DNA of 64,000 bases from Antedon bifida (Eukaryota > Echinodermata > Crinoidea > Comatulida > Antedonidae). Below, one piece after another: positions 39,262 to 51,357 of this stretch (positions within the stretch are counted from its first letter, which is position 1; every line of letters begins with the position of its first letter). The stretch is taken from contig OY727094.1 in assembly GCA_963402885.1 (NCBI GenBank), forward strand, positions 3,970,501 to 4,034,500. Reading direction: 5' to 3'. The position numbers were made by a program, and so were the translations under genes. The notes beneath the pieces were generated by a model that worked only from the letters and a program-made list of their open reading frames with translations, was not told the DNA's origin and searched no databases.

Positions 39262-40221
39262 ATGAATGCAAGCGGGTATTGAACAAGTCTATATGATTAG
39301 AATGTTATCAGGTTGAGATGTTTGTAACACTGATCAACAACTTCTTTCAACATACAGCATTTTGTTTAAACTTATTTTAAGGGGATTCTTGCAATTATAT
39401 TCTTCCTATTTTTTATCATGATGATAATTGTTTTCATATGAAAATATTGCTGAGTATAATACACAGTACTACACAGACAAAATTGATTTTTCTTAATTAT
39501 TAACATTTTTTACTTTACCACTTACTACTACTTTTTGTAGTGTAGCTGAGATAGATGTTCTTGCATTCATTTTGTATGAAAATCCTCAATGATTGGCCTT
39601 TGAGTACTCTATCTAAACAGGAATTCCATACACACTTATTTTACATTAATAGTCCTTATAAGAGGGTTAGTTACATCATATACATACTTACACTACCTTA
39701 TTCAATCCTTATTTAGGCCTATACATTCTCAGGGCAGTTTTCCTTATATAATTTATATATAGAGCACCTTGGTGTAACAACTTATTATAATAAACACTTA
39801 AAAATAAACATCATCTTAATTGCACTTGCTGTATTAGTTGTTAAACCTTATTTTGCAATATTTTTAATTACAGATGATAACACATAAATAAATATAATTG
39901 AAATTATAATTTATTTTAATTATATGCACATTTTATATAGGATTCAAACATAATTTTAAACATAATTTTAAACATAATTACAATATATATTGCCTATACA
40001 TACATTAAAAGTAAATAATAAGTATTAAATCCTTAAATTTAAATAAACATTTTGCACAAGGCTATTTTATACTTGTTAAAAGATATAGAGTAGAATTATA
40101 CAGATCAACAATAATTTATCCTATCAAGGTGCTTCGATTAGAAAATATTGATTGAGAATAATAGTGTGTCCGCAATCTTCACCATTTTGATTTGTAATAA
40201 ATTATTGGATTTTTATTCATT

Positions 40222-40405
40222 TTAAGCTCTGTCTACACTATCAAACTAATTTGATCAACAAAAGTGTGATGTGCCCAAATATGGTAGTGATATGCCCAAA
40301 TATGGTAGTGATATGCCCAAATATGGTAGTAATATGACATCATCATGTTCATATATGGGCACATCATTTTTGTTTGTCACATTTGAAAGTGTAGACAGAG
40401 CTTTA
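40222..40405. mobile_element. Palindromic MITE family A, copy 8
   Basis: Termini TTAAGCTCTGTCTACACTAT and AAAGTGTAGACAGAGCTTTA flank three tandem ATATGCCCAAATATGGTAGTG units. It is the longest full copy with both ends preserved. Confidence 0.92.
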
Positions 40406-40723
40406 GAAAAAAGAAAAGTGATTGCTAGATGTGTTACCATTTTTTGAAGTATGCCCTCATTTGGCCATACTTTGTTAAGTATGAATGAAATATTAGTAAA
40501 TTTTACTACTTGTACTGTTATACCTTCATGACAGATTTATATGGAAATAGACATTTTTCATTTCCAAAATGAAGAATTCTACACCAAATAAGTAAATAAA
40601 ACAAGACTATGAGGAGAATATAAATAATACAAAATTTGGTCTTTTATGAACAGCAGCACCTTTTAACTTAACTAACCTTAAACTACACATATCCTATCAT
40701 ATACAAGGAGCATTGGTCCTTAA

Positions 40724-40867
40724 TAAGCTCTGTCTACACTATCAACAAAGTGTGATATGCCCAAATATGGTAGTGATGAGCCTAAATATGGTAGTGATAT
40801 GACATATGTACATATATGGGCACATCACATTTTTGTCACATACAGTTTGATAGTGTAGACAGCTTTA
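40724..40867. mobile_element. Palindromic MITE family A, copy 9
   Basis: Both termini are present, with TAAGCTCTGTCTACACTATC at the left and GATAGTGTAGACAGCTTTA at the right. Its right arm (from about 40847) is the left boundary of the local 1.7-kb tandem duplication. Confidence 0.9.
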
Positions 40868-41169
40868 CTGTAGTAATCTTACCTATCCTTACCTATTAAT
40901 ATCAACAAACCTTAATTACCTTACATACTGACTATTTTTCATTTTAATTTACAACAAATAATGAATGATGAATGTTATTCTTATATTCATTGTACTGACT
41001 CTGCTGGACACCGACCCTGAGGCAGATAATATACCTTTTGTTCCTCATGCCTACATAAGTATATGTATTAAAGGGGAAAGGGGAGTCAGTACACAGTATT
41101 ATCAATAAATATTCCCTAAAACCTAAATTGTCTGATCTACCTACCTATCTACCTATCCTCTTAGGGCCA

Positions 41170-41314
41170 TTTAGCTCTGTCTGCACTATCACACTAGTTT
41201 GACAAAAAAATGTGATGTACCCAAATATGGTAGTGATATGACATCATCGTGTCCATATTTGGTCACATCACATTTTGTTGTCACATAAAGTTTGGTAGTG
41301 TAGACAGAGCTTAA
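41170..41314. mobile_element. Palindromic MITE family A, copy 10
   Basis: Compact full-length copy inside the duplicated block, with TTAGCTCTGTCTGCACTATC at the left end and GTAGTGTAGACAGAGCTTAA at the right. Its paralogue made by the block duplication is at 48371-48514. Confidence 0.92.
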
Positions 41315-41688
41315 GACTACAAGTTGTCAAATATACCTCCCTAATATTGTCTTTAATTTATCAGATACATTTTGATAAATAAATCCTATTATTTTAACTT
41401 TAAATACCATATGATCCTAAAAGCTATTAATTTGAAATAACACATCTATACCTGTAGCTCAATAGTTCAACCAACCTCATGTAAACTTATTTTTTAAATT
41501 CGGTATCATTTATATATACACTAAACCAATACATATTATAACATACAAATTACAGAAAATACAGACAATACTGTTGTAAATGCATTACAGCAAATAACAG
41601 TACTAAAATCTATACTAAATAATTTTTTTTTTCAACTTTGTTGTCAAGAATTATTACGTAGGAAAACACCAAAATCATCATTAAAAGT

Positions 41689-43004
41689 TGTCACAAGTGA
41701 CATAAAGTTGTGTATATATTTTGCAAGTCATTCTTACTTTTCCTTTTGTTTTCACTATTTGAACCTTTCTTTTGTTTTAGGAAGCTATTGTGTGAAGCCA
41801 GTGGAGCAGAGTTTTGTGTTGCAGAGAAGGATTGTGTGGTGTTTGCTGATTGGAGGAGAGGTATAAGGGTTAAGTTAGTGTGTGAGTTGCTGATTGGTGG
41901 AGAAGGATAAGGTGGTGATATGTGGATAATTGAGGGAATTTTGAGGTAGATGGAAATTGAGAGGAGACAGAGAAGGAGGGCTATGTTATGTTAAGCCAGA
42001 AAGGGATAGGTGAATATTGATATGAGAAACTAAGACGTACAGGAGAAGAAGTAATTGAATTATGGTGATATAGAGCTGAAGCAGAAAGGAAATAAAGAGA
42101 TATACATGAAGTTAATAAATTGTGAGTTGGAGATAATTATGGTGATATAGAGCTGAAGCAGAAAGGAAATAAAGTGATATACATGAAGTTAATAAATTGT
42201 GAGTTGGAAGTAATACTATAAGGCTGTACTTAAATGTAGAACTGTTAATTGTTGAGATTACTGAGGATTAATTTAAATTGTGAATGTAAATTGACGGAAG
42301 AAATAACTGTTGGAAACAGCCGAAGTTGTTGCATGTAAAGAATTGTTTGGATATATTGAAGAGTAACTGGATTGATACTGATATTATTTTACGTGGAAAG
42401 GAGAAAGGAATAATTGGTCGGGGAGCGGATTGCAGTGCAGAACGACATCAAGAAACATTTTAACTTTATATTTGATTTATTTATATGTCAGAAAATAGGA
42501 AGAATTATAATTGATAATACAAGCAGAACGGGAGCAGAGGCGTGGGAGTTGTTTATTTGCAGAATCGTTGTAACTTTTATCTTTCTAATTTGTGTTTTGT
42601 GTCAGCGTAGGAGAGAAGGCAAGAAGGAACGATATTGTGGACATTTATTATTGTTTAATTATTCATCTTGTGATATTATTGTATTTGAAAGGGGGGGTTT
42701 CGGGGATTTATTTAAAATAAGAAGATTGTTGATATTTTGTTTGGAAGGATTGGGAAATTTGGGGAATTGCATAAAGTTTGTGGGGAATAGGAATACGGTA
42801 TCATTGTTTGAGAATTGGTTGGGGTTTTTTTTTTGTGGTTTTTTTGGGGGTTTGAATTATAAAAGAAAGAATTGGTTGTCAAAGATTATTATTAAATTTT
42901 ACTTTATACATTTATATGTGTACAGTTGTGGCTGTTTACCGTTGTTCACCGTTGGTTACCAGCAATTACATGTCCGAAAGAGCCGTAATTGCGGCTGTGT
43001 GACA
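41689..43004 (+). mobile_element. 5' LTR of Gypsy-type (Gmr1-like) retrotransposon
   Basis: It is 1,316 bp, starts TGTCACAAGTGACATAAAGT and ends GCGGCTGTGTGACA, and is flanked on the outside by AAAGT. A segment of about 70 bases is duplicated in tandem within the LTR (around 42060-42205). The other LTR is identical except for about one base in a homopolymer as far as I can read. Confidence 0.97.
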
Positions 43005-43008
43005 TTTA

Positions 43009-43026
43009 TGGGGGCTCGTCCGGGAA
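43009..43026 (+). other. Primer binding site, proline tRNA type
   Basis: TGGGGGCTCGTCCGGGAA starts four bases after the 5' LTR. It matches the complement of the 3' end of tRNA-Pro at 17 of 18 positions, as in many gammaretroviruses. Confidence 0.85.
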
Positions 43027-43130
43027 ACTTTGTAACCTAGCGTGAACATTGGTAGATGAAACAATTGTACGTGATTCTTGGATTGTCTATTTGCCATATT
43101 ATTGGCATACTGTATACTTATATTGGATAC

Positions 43131-43161
<31 letters not shown>

Positions 43162-43175
43162 GTTTTTCTTAAGAA

Positions 43176-45767
43176 ATGGATCTCACTAAAATTGTTGACG
43201 CAGGAAAAGCGTTGGGGTTAGATGGAGTGGAATTAAGAGAGTTTGTGGAAAAGAGAGAGGAAGCTGCCAGAGAGAGAGAAGAGAGAGCACTAGAGAGAGA
43301 AGAGAGAAACAGGGAGAGAGAAGAAATGGAGCGAAACAGAGACAGGGAAGAGAGAGCACTAGAGAAGGAAGAGAGAGAGAGAAGAGAGGCACTAGAGAAG
43401 GAAGAGAGAGAGAGAAGAGAGGTACTAGAGAGGGACGAAGCAGAGAGAAAAAGAGCGAGTGAAGAAAAAGAGAGAGAAAACGAAAGGGCGAAAGAAGCTG
43501 AGAATCAGGCCTATCTTATAGAAATGCGAAGGTTAGAAATCCAATTAGAACAAGAAAAGAATCGGGCACGGCCGGGTGGTAGAGTATTACCCAATCCTGA
43601 GTCACGGGTTAAGGCCAGTAAACCTAAATTACCCCCTTTCCATGATCGAACAGATGACCTAGATGCCTATCTGAAAAGGTTTGAACGGTATGCGACTAGT
43701 CAGGAGTGGAAAGAAATTGAGTGGCCGGTTAACTTAAGTGCCCTACTAACTGGGAAGGCTCTCGAGGTTTATTCCAGGTTGTCGTCAGCTGAAGCTAACG
43801 ATTACAAACTGTTGAAATTGGCTCTTCTAAAACGGTTTCAGTTAACCGCCGATGGATGTCGACATAAGTTACGAACAGCTAAGCCCGAATACGGAGAAAG
43901 CGGCCCGCAATTTGCTGCGAGGATAAGCAATTATCTTGATAGGTGGATTGACCTAGCAGAGGGGGAAAAAACCTTTCAGGGGTTAAAAGATTTATTGCTG
44001 CGAGAGCAGTTTACCGATGGGTGTGGGAAGGACCTAGCTCTGTTCCTAAGGGAACGTCAACCGAAAACGATACAAGCGATGGCTGAAATTGCGGAGCAAT
44101 ATTTGGAAGCTCGTGGGGGATTATTTGGTAAACCAATAGAGTTTAAACAAAAAGAGCCAAATTCTCCTCAACTCTCCTCTAATAATGTTCCCAGTACATC
44201 CTCATCACAAAGCCCTTCTAGTTTCCGTAGTCCAACTTGTTTTATATGTCATCGTGTAGGTCACCTAGCTAGAAATTGCAGAGCCTCAACTATGCATAAG
44301 CCAAACTCTCCTCCAAAATGTTACAGATGCTTAAAAACAGGACATATTGCCAGAAATTGTAGACAGGACGCCAACAGTTGCGCTGGGTTGTCTACTTCAC
44401 CACAAACAGAGTCTGATTGCCCGAAATGTACAAAACAACACGAATGTAAAGCCAAAGAAGAAATTCCCGATGTGGGTGCCAGTATGGTTACGAAAATGTC
44501 AGAGTCTTTAAATCAATGTTGTATCAATAATGATGGTGATAAGGTCACTCTTCAATGTGGGCACTGTCTTCCAATTATGACAGCGGCTCTAAATGATTCA
44601 ATTAGTAAAATGCCCGTTTATACAGGTTGTGTTGGGTCACGCTGCGTCTCTGTTCTTCGGGACAGTGGCTGTAGTGGGGTGGTTGTGAAGAAAGATCTTG
44701 TATCAGCCGAACAACTTACTGGTAAGGAGAAAACCTGTGTGCTGATTGATGGCACGGTCCGCAACTTACCGGTTGCATTAATACATGTTAATACTCCATT
44801 TTTTTCAGGAAAGACGTATGCACTATGTATGAATAACCCTATTTATGACTTGATATTAGGTAATATTGCAGGAGTACGAGCACCAGGAAATCCAGATCCC
44901 ACATGGACAGAGCGAAATCTTCAAGGATGTTCTGTTGTTACCCGGTCTCAAGCTAACACTATGGATAAACCATTCAGAACACTTAAAACTACAGAAATAC
45001 ACAAGCAAATCATCACAGCGGGAATTATGAAAACCGCCCAGCAACAAGATATCAGCCTTGCAAAATTCAAGGATCTTGCAGAGAAACAAACTACAACTGT
45101 GAGTAACAAACAAGTCGAGTTTCTTGGCCATGTGGTAGGGAAAGGACATGTTCAACCTCGAGTGGAGAAGATACAAAGCATCTTGTCAGCCAAACAACCA
45201 GAAACAAATAAACAACTCCGGTCATTCCTTGGGATGACCAACTACTATAGAAAGTTCATTCCTAATTACTCTGTGATTGACAAAACGAAGAATCGGGAAC
45301 CTAACCGAATATGTTGGGAGAAGGCCCAGGAAAGTGCGTTTGTTAAACTTAAGGAAAAATTAAACAGTACTCCAATTTTATGCCTTCCTAATTTAAACAA
45401 AGATTTTATTTTGAGAACAGATGCGTCCGAATATGGAGTGGGAGCGGTTCTAATGCAGCAGTATGGTGACGTGAAGTTTCCCGTGGCGTACGCTAGCAAG
45501 AAACTGCTTCCTCGAGAAAAAGCATATTCAGTGATGGAAAAAGAATGCTTAGCCATTGTATGGAGTGTACGAAAATTTGAGTCTTATTTATATGGACGAA
45601 ACTTCACGTTGGAAACTGATCACCAGCCGCTTGTGTTTATGCACAGAGCGAAATTGTCCAATGGGCGAATTATGAGATGGGCCTTGGCTCTACAACCGTA
45701 CAAGTTCCGAATAGAGGCAATTAAAGGCAGTGAAAATGTAGGAGCTGATTATTTAAGTCGAGTGTAA
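43176..45767 (+). mobile_element. Gag-protease-RNase H type frame of the LTR element
   Basis: An 863-residue open frame. Residues about 10-130 are a highly charged Glu/Arg coiled coil. A SCAN-like Gag core follows at about 145-325 (LPPFHDRTDDLDAYLKRFER, ALLTGKALEVYSRL, LLREQFTDGCG). Two CCHC zinc knuckles (CFICHRVGHLARNC, CYRCLKTGHIARNC) lie at about 355-405. The protease-like motif is LRDSGCSGVVV, and the C-terminal portion is RT-connection/RNase H (FLGMTNYYRKFIPNYS, LRTDASEYGVGAVL, TDHQPLVFMH, GADYLSR). It belongs to the retroelement and is not a host gene; the pol content is not complete. Confidence 0.93.
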
Positions 45768-45814
45768 ATAGGACCCGTCACGGTATGGAGAAAATGTTGA
45801 TACATTATTCTTTT

Positions 45815-45827
45815 AGAGGGGAGTAAA
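45815..45827 (+). other. Polypurine tract before 3' LTR
   Basis: AGAGGGGAGTAAA directly abuts the TG that opens the 3' LTR, which is the expected site for plus-strand priming. Confidence 0.8.
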
Positions 45828-47142
45828 TGTCACAAGTGACATAAAGTTGTGTATATATTTTGCAAGTCATTCTTACTTTTCCTTTTGTTTTCACTATTTG
45901 AACCTTTCTTTTGTTTTAGGAAGCTATTGTGTGAAGCCAGTGGAGCAGAGTTTTGTGTTGCAGAGAAGGATTGTGTGGTGTTTGCTGATTGGAGGAGAGG
46001 TATAAGGGTTAAGTTAGTGTGTGAGTTGCTGATTGGTGGAGAAGGATAAGGTGGTGATATGTGGATAATTGAGGGAATTTTGAGGTAGATGGAAATTGAG
46101 AGGAGACAGAGAAGGAGGGCTATGTTATGTTAAGCCAGAAAGGGATAGGTGAATATTGATATGAGAAACTAAGACGTACAGGAGAAGAAGTAATTGAATT
46201 ATGGTGATATAGAGCTGAAGCAGAAAGGAAATAAAGAGATATACATGAAGTTAATAAATTGTGAGTTGGAGATAATTATGGTGATATAGAGCTGAAGCAG
46301 AAAGGAAATAAAGTGATATACATGAAGTTAATAAATTGTGAGTTGGAAGTAATACTATAAGGCTGTACTTAAATGTAGAACTGTTAATTGTTGAGATTAC
46401 TGAGGATTAATTTAAATTGTGAATGTAAATTGACGGAAGAAATAACTGTTGGAAACAGCCGAAGTTGTTGCATGTAAAGAATTGTTTGGATATATTGAAG
46501 AGTAACTGGATTGATACTGATATTATTTTACGTGGAAAGGAGAAAGGAATAATTGGTCGGGGAGCGGATTGCAGTGCAGAACGACATCAAGAAACATTTT
46601 AACTTTATATTTGATTTATTTATATGTCAGAAAATAGGAAGAATTATAATTGATAATACAAGCAGAACGGGAGCAGAGGCGTGGGAGTTGTTTATTTGCA
46701 GAATCGTTGTAACTTTTATCTTTCTAATTTGTGTTTTGTGTCAGCGTAGGAGAGAAGGCAAGAAGGAACGATATTGTGGACATTTATTATTGTTTAATTA
46801 TTCATCTTGTGATATTATTGTATTTGAAAGGGGGGTTTCGGGGATTTATTTAAAATAAGAAGATTGTTGATATTTTGTTTGGAAGGATTGGGAAATTTGG
46901 GGAATTGCATAAAGTTTGTGGGGAATAGGAATACGGTATCATTGTTTGAGAATTGGTTGGGGTTTTTTTTTTGTGGTTTTTTTGGGGGTTTGAATTATAA
47001 AAGAAAGAATTGGTTGTCAAAGATTATTATTAAATTTTACTTTATACATTTATATGTGTACAGTTGTGGCTGTTTACCGTTGTTCACCGTTGGTTACCAG
47101 CAATTACATGTCCGAAAGAGCCGTAATTGCGGCTGTGTGACA
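45828..47142 (+). mobile_element. 3' LTR of the Gmr1-like retrotransposon
   Basis: It is 1,315 bp, starts TGTCACAAGTGACATAAAGT and ends CTGTGTGACA, followed by the AAAGT target duplication. It carries the same internal 70-base tandem duplication as the 5' LTR. Open frames inside either LTR mirror each other and have no protein similarity. Confidence 0.97.
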
Positions 47143-47587
47143 AAAGTAAAATAAGAATTTTCGAATAATCATACTTTTCACATGAATTTCATATCATTTT
47201 AATTTCATAATGTCAATTTTATTTATTCATACTACCACAAAACAATTTCTAATATAATTTTGGAAGATTGTTTTTCTTTTATATTACAGTATTTTCCTTT
47301 TTACAATTAATCATTTTATGATTTAAAACCATTTAATATTCATTTAATTTAAAAATTGGAAGATAAATTTTAATTTCTTAATACTCCAAATATATTTTAT
47401 TTATTTGCTCTTCATTTTGGCATTAATCATCTATCTTTATACAATAATATTAACATAACTGCATATATTAATTGTTTTATACAATGATATTAAACATAAT
47501 TACATATATTAAGTTGATTTATTCATTATTACAAATACATAAGTACTTTTTATATGAAAATCTTCAACTTTGACCCCTAAACATTGC

Positions 47588-47652
47588 CTAGCAAAACACC
47601 AGAGTTTACACACCGCGGAGCAGCAGGGCGTCAACACTGGTGTTTTGCTAGA
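47588..47652. repeat. Imperfect hairpin, present in both duplicated blocks
   Basis: TAGCAAAACACCAG and its inverse complement CTGGTGTTTTGCTA flank a GC-richer loop containing CACACCGCGGAGCAGCAGG. The paralogue is near 49320-49384. The stem is fully conserved between the two blocks while the surrounding AT-rich sequence has changed. This could be a small foldback element or a structured RNA. Confidence 0.5.
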
Positions 47653-48052
47653 CGATGTGAATGGAGTATTATTTGATGAAGTTGGTTGAACATTTGAAGA
47701 ATTTAATAATTAATTTTGAGAAATATTTATCTAATTTTTTATTAATCCATAAATATGTAATATACAGTACATATTATAATTAGTAGAATTATTTGTACAG
47801 ACGTGTCACGTCAGTTTGTACACCCTATTATTTCTTAATACTATTGTCCCTAGCTAACCTATTCTATTTTTTTTCTTTTCAAGAACAGTGTTATATCTAT
47901 GTTTAATTATACTGTAATGACTTCATAGAAAAAATGTTGATTATATGCTACCTTACTTACTTATATAACAACATCTATCTTATCATTTAAATACATTCCC
48001 TATCCTTTTAATATGTGTGAACAGTGTGTGCTACCAAACAACAAAAATCATT

Positions 48053-48077
48053 TTGATAGTGTAGACAGAGCTTTACT
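48053..48077. mobile_element. Palindromic MITE family A, copy 11 (right arm fragment)
   Basis: Only TTGATAGTGTAGACAGAGCT and a few further bases remain, exactly at the junction of the tandem duplication. The matching boundary in copy 1 is the right arm of the MITE at 40724-40867. Confidence 0.85.
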
Positions 48078-48370
48078 GTAGTAATCTTACCTATCCTTAC
48101 CTATTAATATTAACAAACCTTAATTACCTTACATACTGACTATTTTTCATTTTAATTTACAACAAATAATGAATGATGAATGTTATTCTTATATTCATTG
48201 TACTGACTCTGCTGGACACCGACCCTGAGGCAGATAATATACCTTTTGTTCCTCATGCCTACATAAGTATATGTATTAAAGGGGAAAGGGGAGTCAGTAC
48301 ACAGTATTATCAATAAATATTCCCTAAAACCTAAATTGTCTGATCTACCTACCTATCCTCTTAGGGCCAT

Positions 48371-48514
48371 TTAGCTCTGTCTACACTATCAAACTAGTTT
48401 GAAAAAAAAATGTGAAGTGCCCAAATATGGTAGTGATATGAAATCATTGTGTCCATACTTGGGCACATCACATTTTGTTGTCACATAAAGTTTGATAGTG
48501 TAGACAGAGCTTAA
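48371..48514. mobile_element. Palindromic MITE family A, copy 12
   Basis: Paralogue of the 41170-41314 copy, created by the block duplication and not by a separate insertion. It has the same flanks (TCTTAGGGCCAT on the left). Confidence 0.92.
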
Positions 48515-50330
48515 GACTGCAAAATGTCTGATATCTAATATTGTCTTTTAATTTATCAGATACATTTTGCTAAATAAATCCTATTATTTTAACTTCAAAT
48601 ACCATATGATTCTAAAATCGATTAATTTGAAATAACACATTTATACCTGTAGCTCAATAGTTCAACCAACCTCATGTAAACTTATTTTTTAAATTCGGTA
48701 TCATTTATATATACACTAAACCAATACATATTATAACATACAAATTACAGAAAATACAGACAATACTGTTGTAAATGCATTACATTAAATAACAGTACTA
48801 AAATCTATACTAAATAATTTTTTTGTTCAACTTTGTTGCAAATTATTACATAGGAAAACACCAAAATCATCATTAAAAGTAAAATAATAATTTTCAAATA
48901 ATCATACTTTTCACATGAATTTCATATCATTTTAATTTCATAATGTCAATTTTATTTATTCATACTACCACAAAACAATTTCTAATATAATTTTGGAAGA
49001 TTGTTTTTCTTTTATATTACAGTATTTTCCTTTTTACAATTAATCATTTTATGATTTAAAACCATTTAATATTCCTTTAATTTAAAAATTGGAAGATAAA
49101 TTTTAATTTCTTAATACTCCAAATATATTTTATTTATTTGCTCTTCATTTTGGCATTAATCATCTATCTTTATTCAATAATATTAACATAACTGCATATA
49201 TTAATTGTTTTATACAATGATATTACAATAAATACATATATTAAGTTAATTTAATCATTATTACAAATACATAAGTACTTTTTATATGAAAATCTTCAAC
49301 TTTGACCCCTAAACATTGCCTAGCAAAACACCAGAGTTTACACACCGCGGAGCAGCAGGGCATCAACACTGGTGTTTTGCTAGATGATGTGAATGGGGTA
49401 TTATTTGATGAAGTTGGTTGAACATTTGAAGAATTTAATAATTAATTTTGAGAAATATTTATCTAATTTTGTATTAATACATAAATATGTAATTTACAGT
49501 ACATATAATTAGTAGAATTATTTGTACAGACGTGTCACGTCAGTTTGTACACCCTATCTTTTCTTAATACTATTGTCCCTAGCTAACCTATTCTATTTTT
49601 TTTCTTTTCAAGAACAGTGTTATATCTATGTTTAATTATACTGTAATGACTTCATAGAATGAATGTTGATTATATGCTACCTTAGTTACTTATATAACAT
49701 CTATCTTACCATTTAAATACATTCCTATCCTTTTAATATGTGTGAACAGTGTGTGCTACCAAACAACAAAAATCATCCTTAGTATTATAATTCATAAACT
49801 TACATTTAAATTTATTTATATATTTTGACTTTAATGAAAACAAAACATAAAGAGATGCTTATATACGAAAAATGTAGCAATGTAGTAACACCTTATTTAC
49901 TATGTGCAACCCTTATTTTCTAATTACCTAAAGCTTTTTATAATTTTAGCTGATATATTTAGAGCTGACGTACATGAAAAAGGTAATGAAATATAATATT
50001 TTTAAAATAATTTCTTAATTATAGAACTACTTATATTACTCCTTATTTAGATATCTATAATTTGTTTATCAAGTGCAGAGTGACACAAAATGTCTAAAAT
50101 GTGAAACATAACACTCACAGTTATTATTAAATAAATTACAATATATTTACTACTAAATTCTACTTAATCTACATCAAGGTGCAATATTAAGGCTTCTTTA
50201 AACAATTTGCAGTATTTTTTTTTTATTTATCTTTCATTAAGTATATAAATGATTTAAACGGTAGGCTACTGTATCAACACCATAATTTTTTTTTAACTTG
50301 AATAAAATGTATGTTCCAAAAATCAATTTT

Positions 50331-50843
50331 AACTCAAATTCATTAATTATGACTAATGAATACTGACATACCTAGTTTTTATCACAGAGTTACATAAAAT
50401 AAAACAAATGTCGAAATGCATTGTTAAACTCAAATTAGTTTTTGATACATTCTTAAAGATCTTTGTCAATTATCAGAATGATGTATGTCCAAATTTTGTA
50501 TCATCAAATTCATTAATATGACTAATGAATACTGACATACCTAGTTTTTATCACAGAGTTACATAAAATAAAACAAATGTCGAAACGGATTGTTAAACTC
50601 AAATTAGTTTTTGATACATTCCTAAAGATCTTTGTCAATTATCAGGATGATGTCCAAATTTTGTATCATCAAATTCATCAATATGCATAATGAATAAGGA
50701 CATACCTAGTTTTTATAACAGAGTTACATAAAATAAAACAAATGTCGAAACGGATTGTTAAACTCAAATTAGTTTTTGATACATTCCTAAAGATCTTTGT
50801 CAATGATCAGGATGATGTATGTCCAAATTTTTGTATCAGCAGT
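50331..50843. repeat. Three-copy, about 170-bp tandem repeat
   Basis: Copies begin near 50333, 50504 and 50671. They share ACATACCTAGTTTTTATCAC, AAATAAAACAAATGTCGAAA and CTAAAGATCTTTGTCAAT. The copies are over 90 percent similar by eye. Confidence 0.92.
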
Positions 50844-51357
50844 CTGCAGCCTATGTGTCCTGTTATGTACAGCAATAAACTCTGTTAGAAAAAAAAGATT
50901 GTTTAAGAGAACAATATTATAATATAATACAATTATTTTTCAGTATTTTTATATAAAAGAAAACAAAATGAAAAAGATATTGTTGACAAAATGTTAGATA
51001 ATAAAGTATATTATTGTTCATTGTAAAATTAATATCTATACAGTAGTCTATAGACACTTTTATTTGGCCTTTTGTAAAAACTTAATTTGAATATGTAATA
51101 ATATTTTTGCAATATTTTTGACAATAAAAAAAAATGAATTGCATATATCATAAAAAATATGCTTTTTTGTTAAGAAATACAAAGAAATAATATATGTATT
51201 ATACATTGTATAATGAGATGTAAAAGCAATACAATAATTACGAAAGTACAAAAGGTTTCCGGAAGCTGTTGTCAATTAAATTGTGATAGGTTGTCGTTTT
51301 ATTGCCATGGCAACTAAGAGCTTGAAAGAAAACAAATGTCTTATATAAACATTAATG

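Larger units (their letters stand above)
38533..40846. other. ABHD11 3' UTR and spacer
   Basis: No coding exon is visible. The ABHD11 3' UTR presumably occupies the first kilobase or so. The rest is AT-rich with family A MITE copies at 39117-39261, 40222-40405 and 40724-40867. Confidence 0.55.
41689..47142 (+). mobile_element. LTR retrotransposon, Gypsy superfamily, Gmr1-like; young but incomplete
   Basis: This is a 5.45-kb element with two LTRs (41689-43004 and 45828-47142), 5-bp target duplications AAAGT at 41684-41688 and 47143-47147, a proline-tRNA-type primer binding site right after the 5' LTR, and a polypurine tract right before the 3' LTR. The internal frame (43176-45767) carries a Gag with a charged coiled-coil start and SCAN-like core, two CCHC knuckles, an aspartic-protease-like DSGCSG motif and an RNase H region. 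RNase H stands next to the 3' LTR, as in Gmr1-like elements, whose integrase precedes reverse transcriptase. The element is incomplete, with one or two breaks by my estimate, so it is a fossil that presumably moved with help from relatives. Near-identical LTRs mean a very recent insertion. Confidence 0.95.
40847..48052. repeat. 1.7-kb tandem duplication, copy 1 (interrupted by the LTR element)
   Basis: Without the inserted retrotransposon this block is about 1.75 kb and matches 48053-49776 almost throughout (CTTACCTATCCTTACCTATT, CTGGACACCGACCCTGAGGC, TCATGTAAACTTATTTTTTA, AGCAAAACACCAGAGTTTAC all recur in order). The copies differ by scattered substitutions and small indels, a few percent by eye. 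The junction between the copies lies in the right arm of a family A MITE. Confidence 0.93.
48053..49776. repeat. 1.7-kb tandem duplication, copy 2 (empty site for the LTR element)
   Basis: It is colinear with 40847-48052 minus the retrotransposon. At 48871-48884 it reads CATTAAAAGTAAAA, with a single AAAGT where copy 1 has two separated by the element. Its left edge is the right arm of a family A MITE (48053-48077) and its right edge is near ACAAAAATCAT at 49776. Confidence 0.93.

Noticed and set aside
42414-43040. 208-codon open frame at the end of the 5' LTR
   Set aside because: It lies in LTR sequence, recurs in the other LTR, and resembles no protein family; probably chance.
43186-43392. 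Leu/Pro-rich antisense frame opposite the retroelement Gag
   Set aside because: It is a mirror of the Glu/Arg coiled-coil codons on the other strand.
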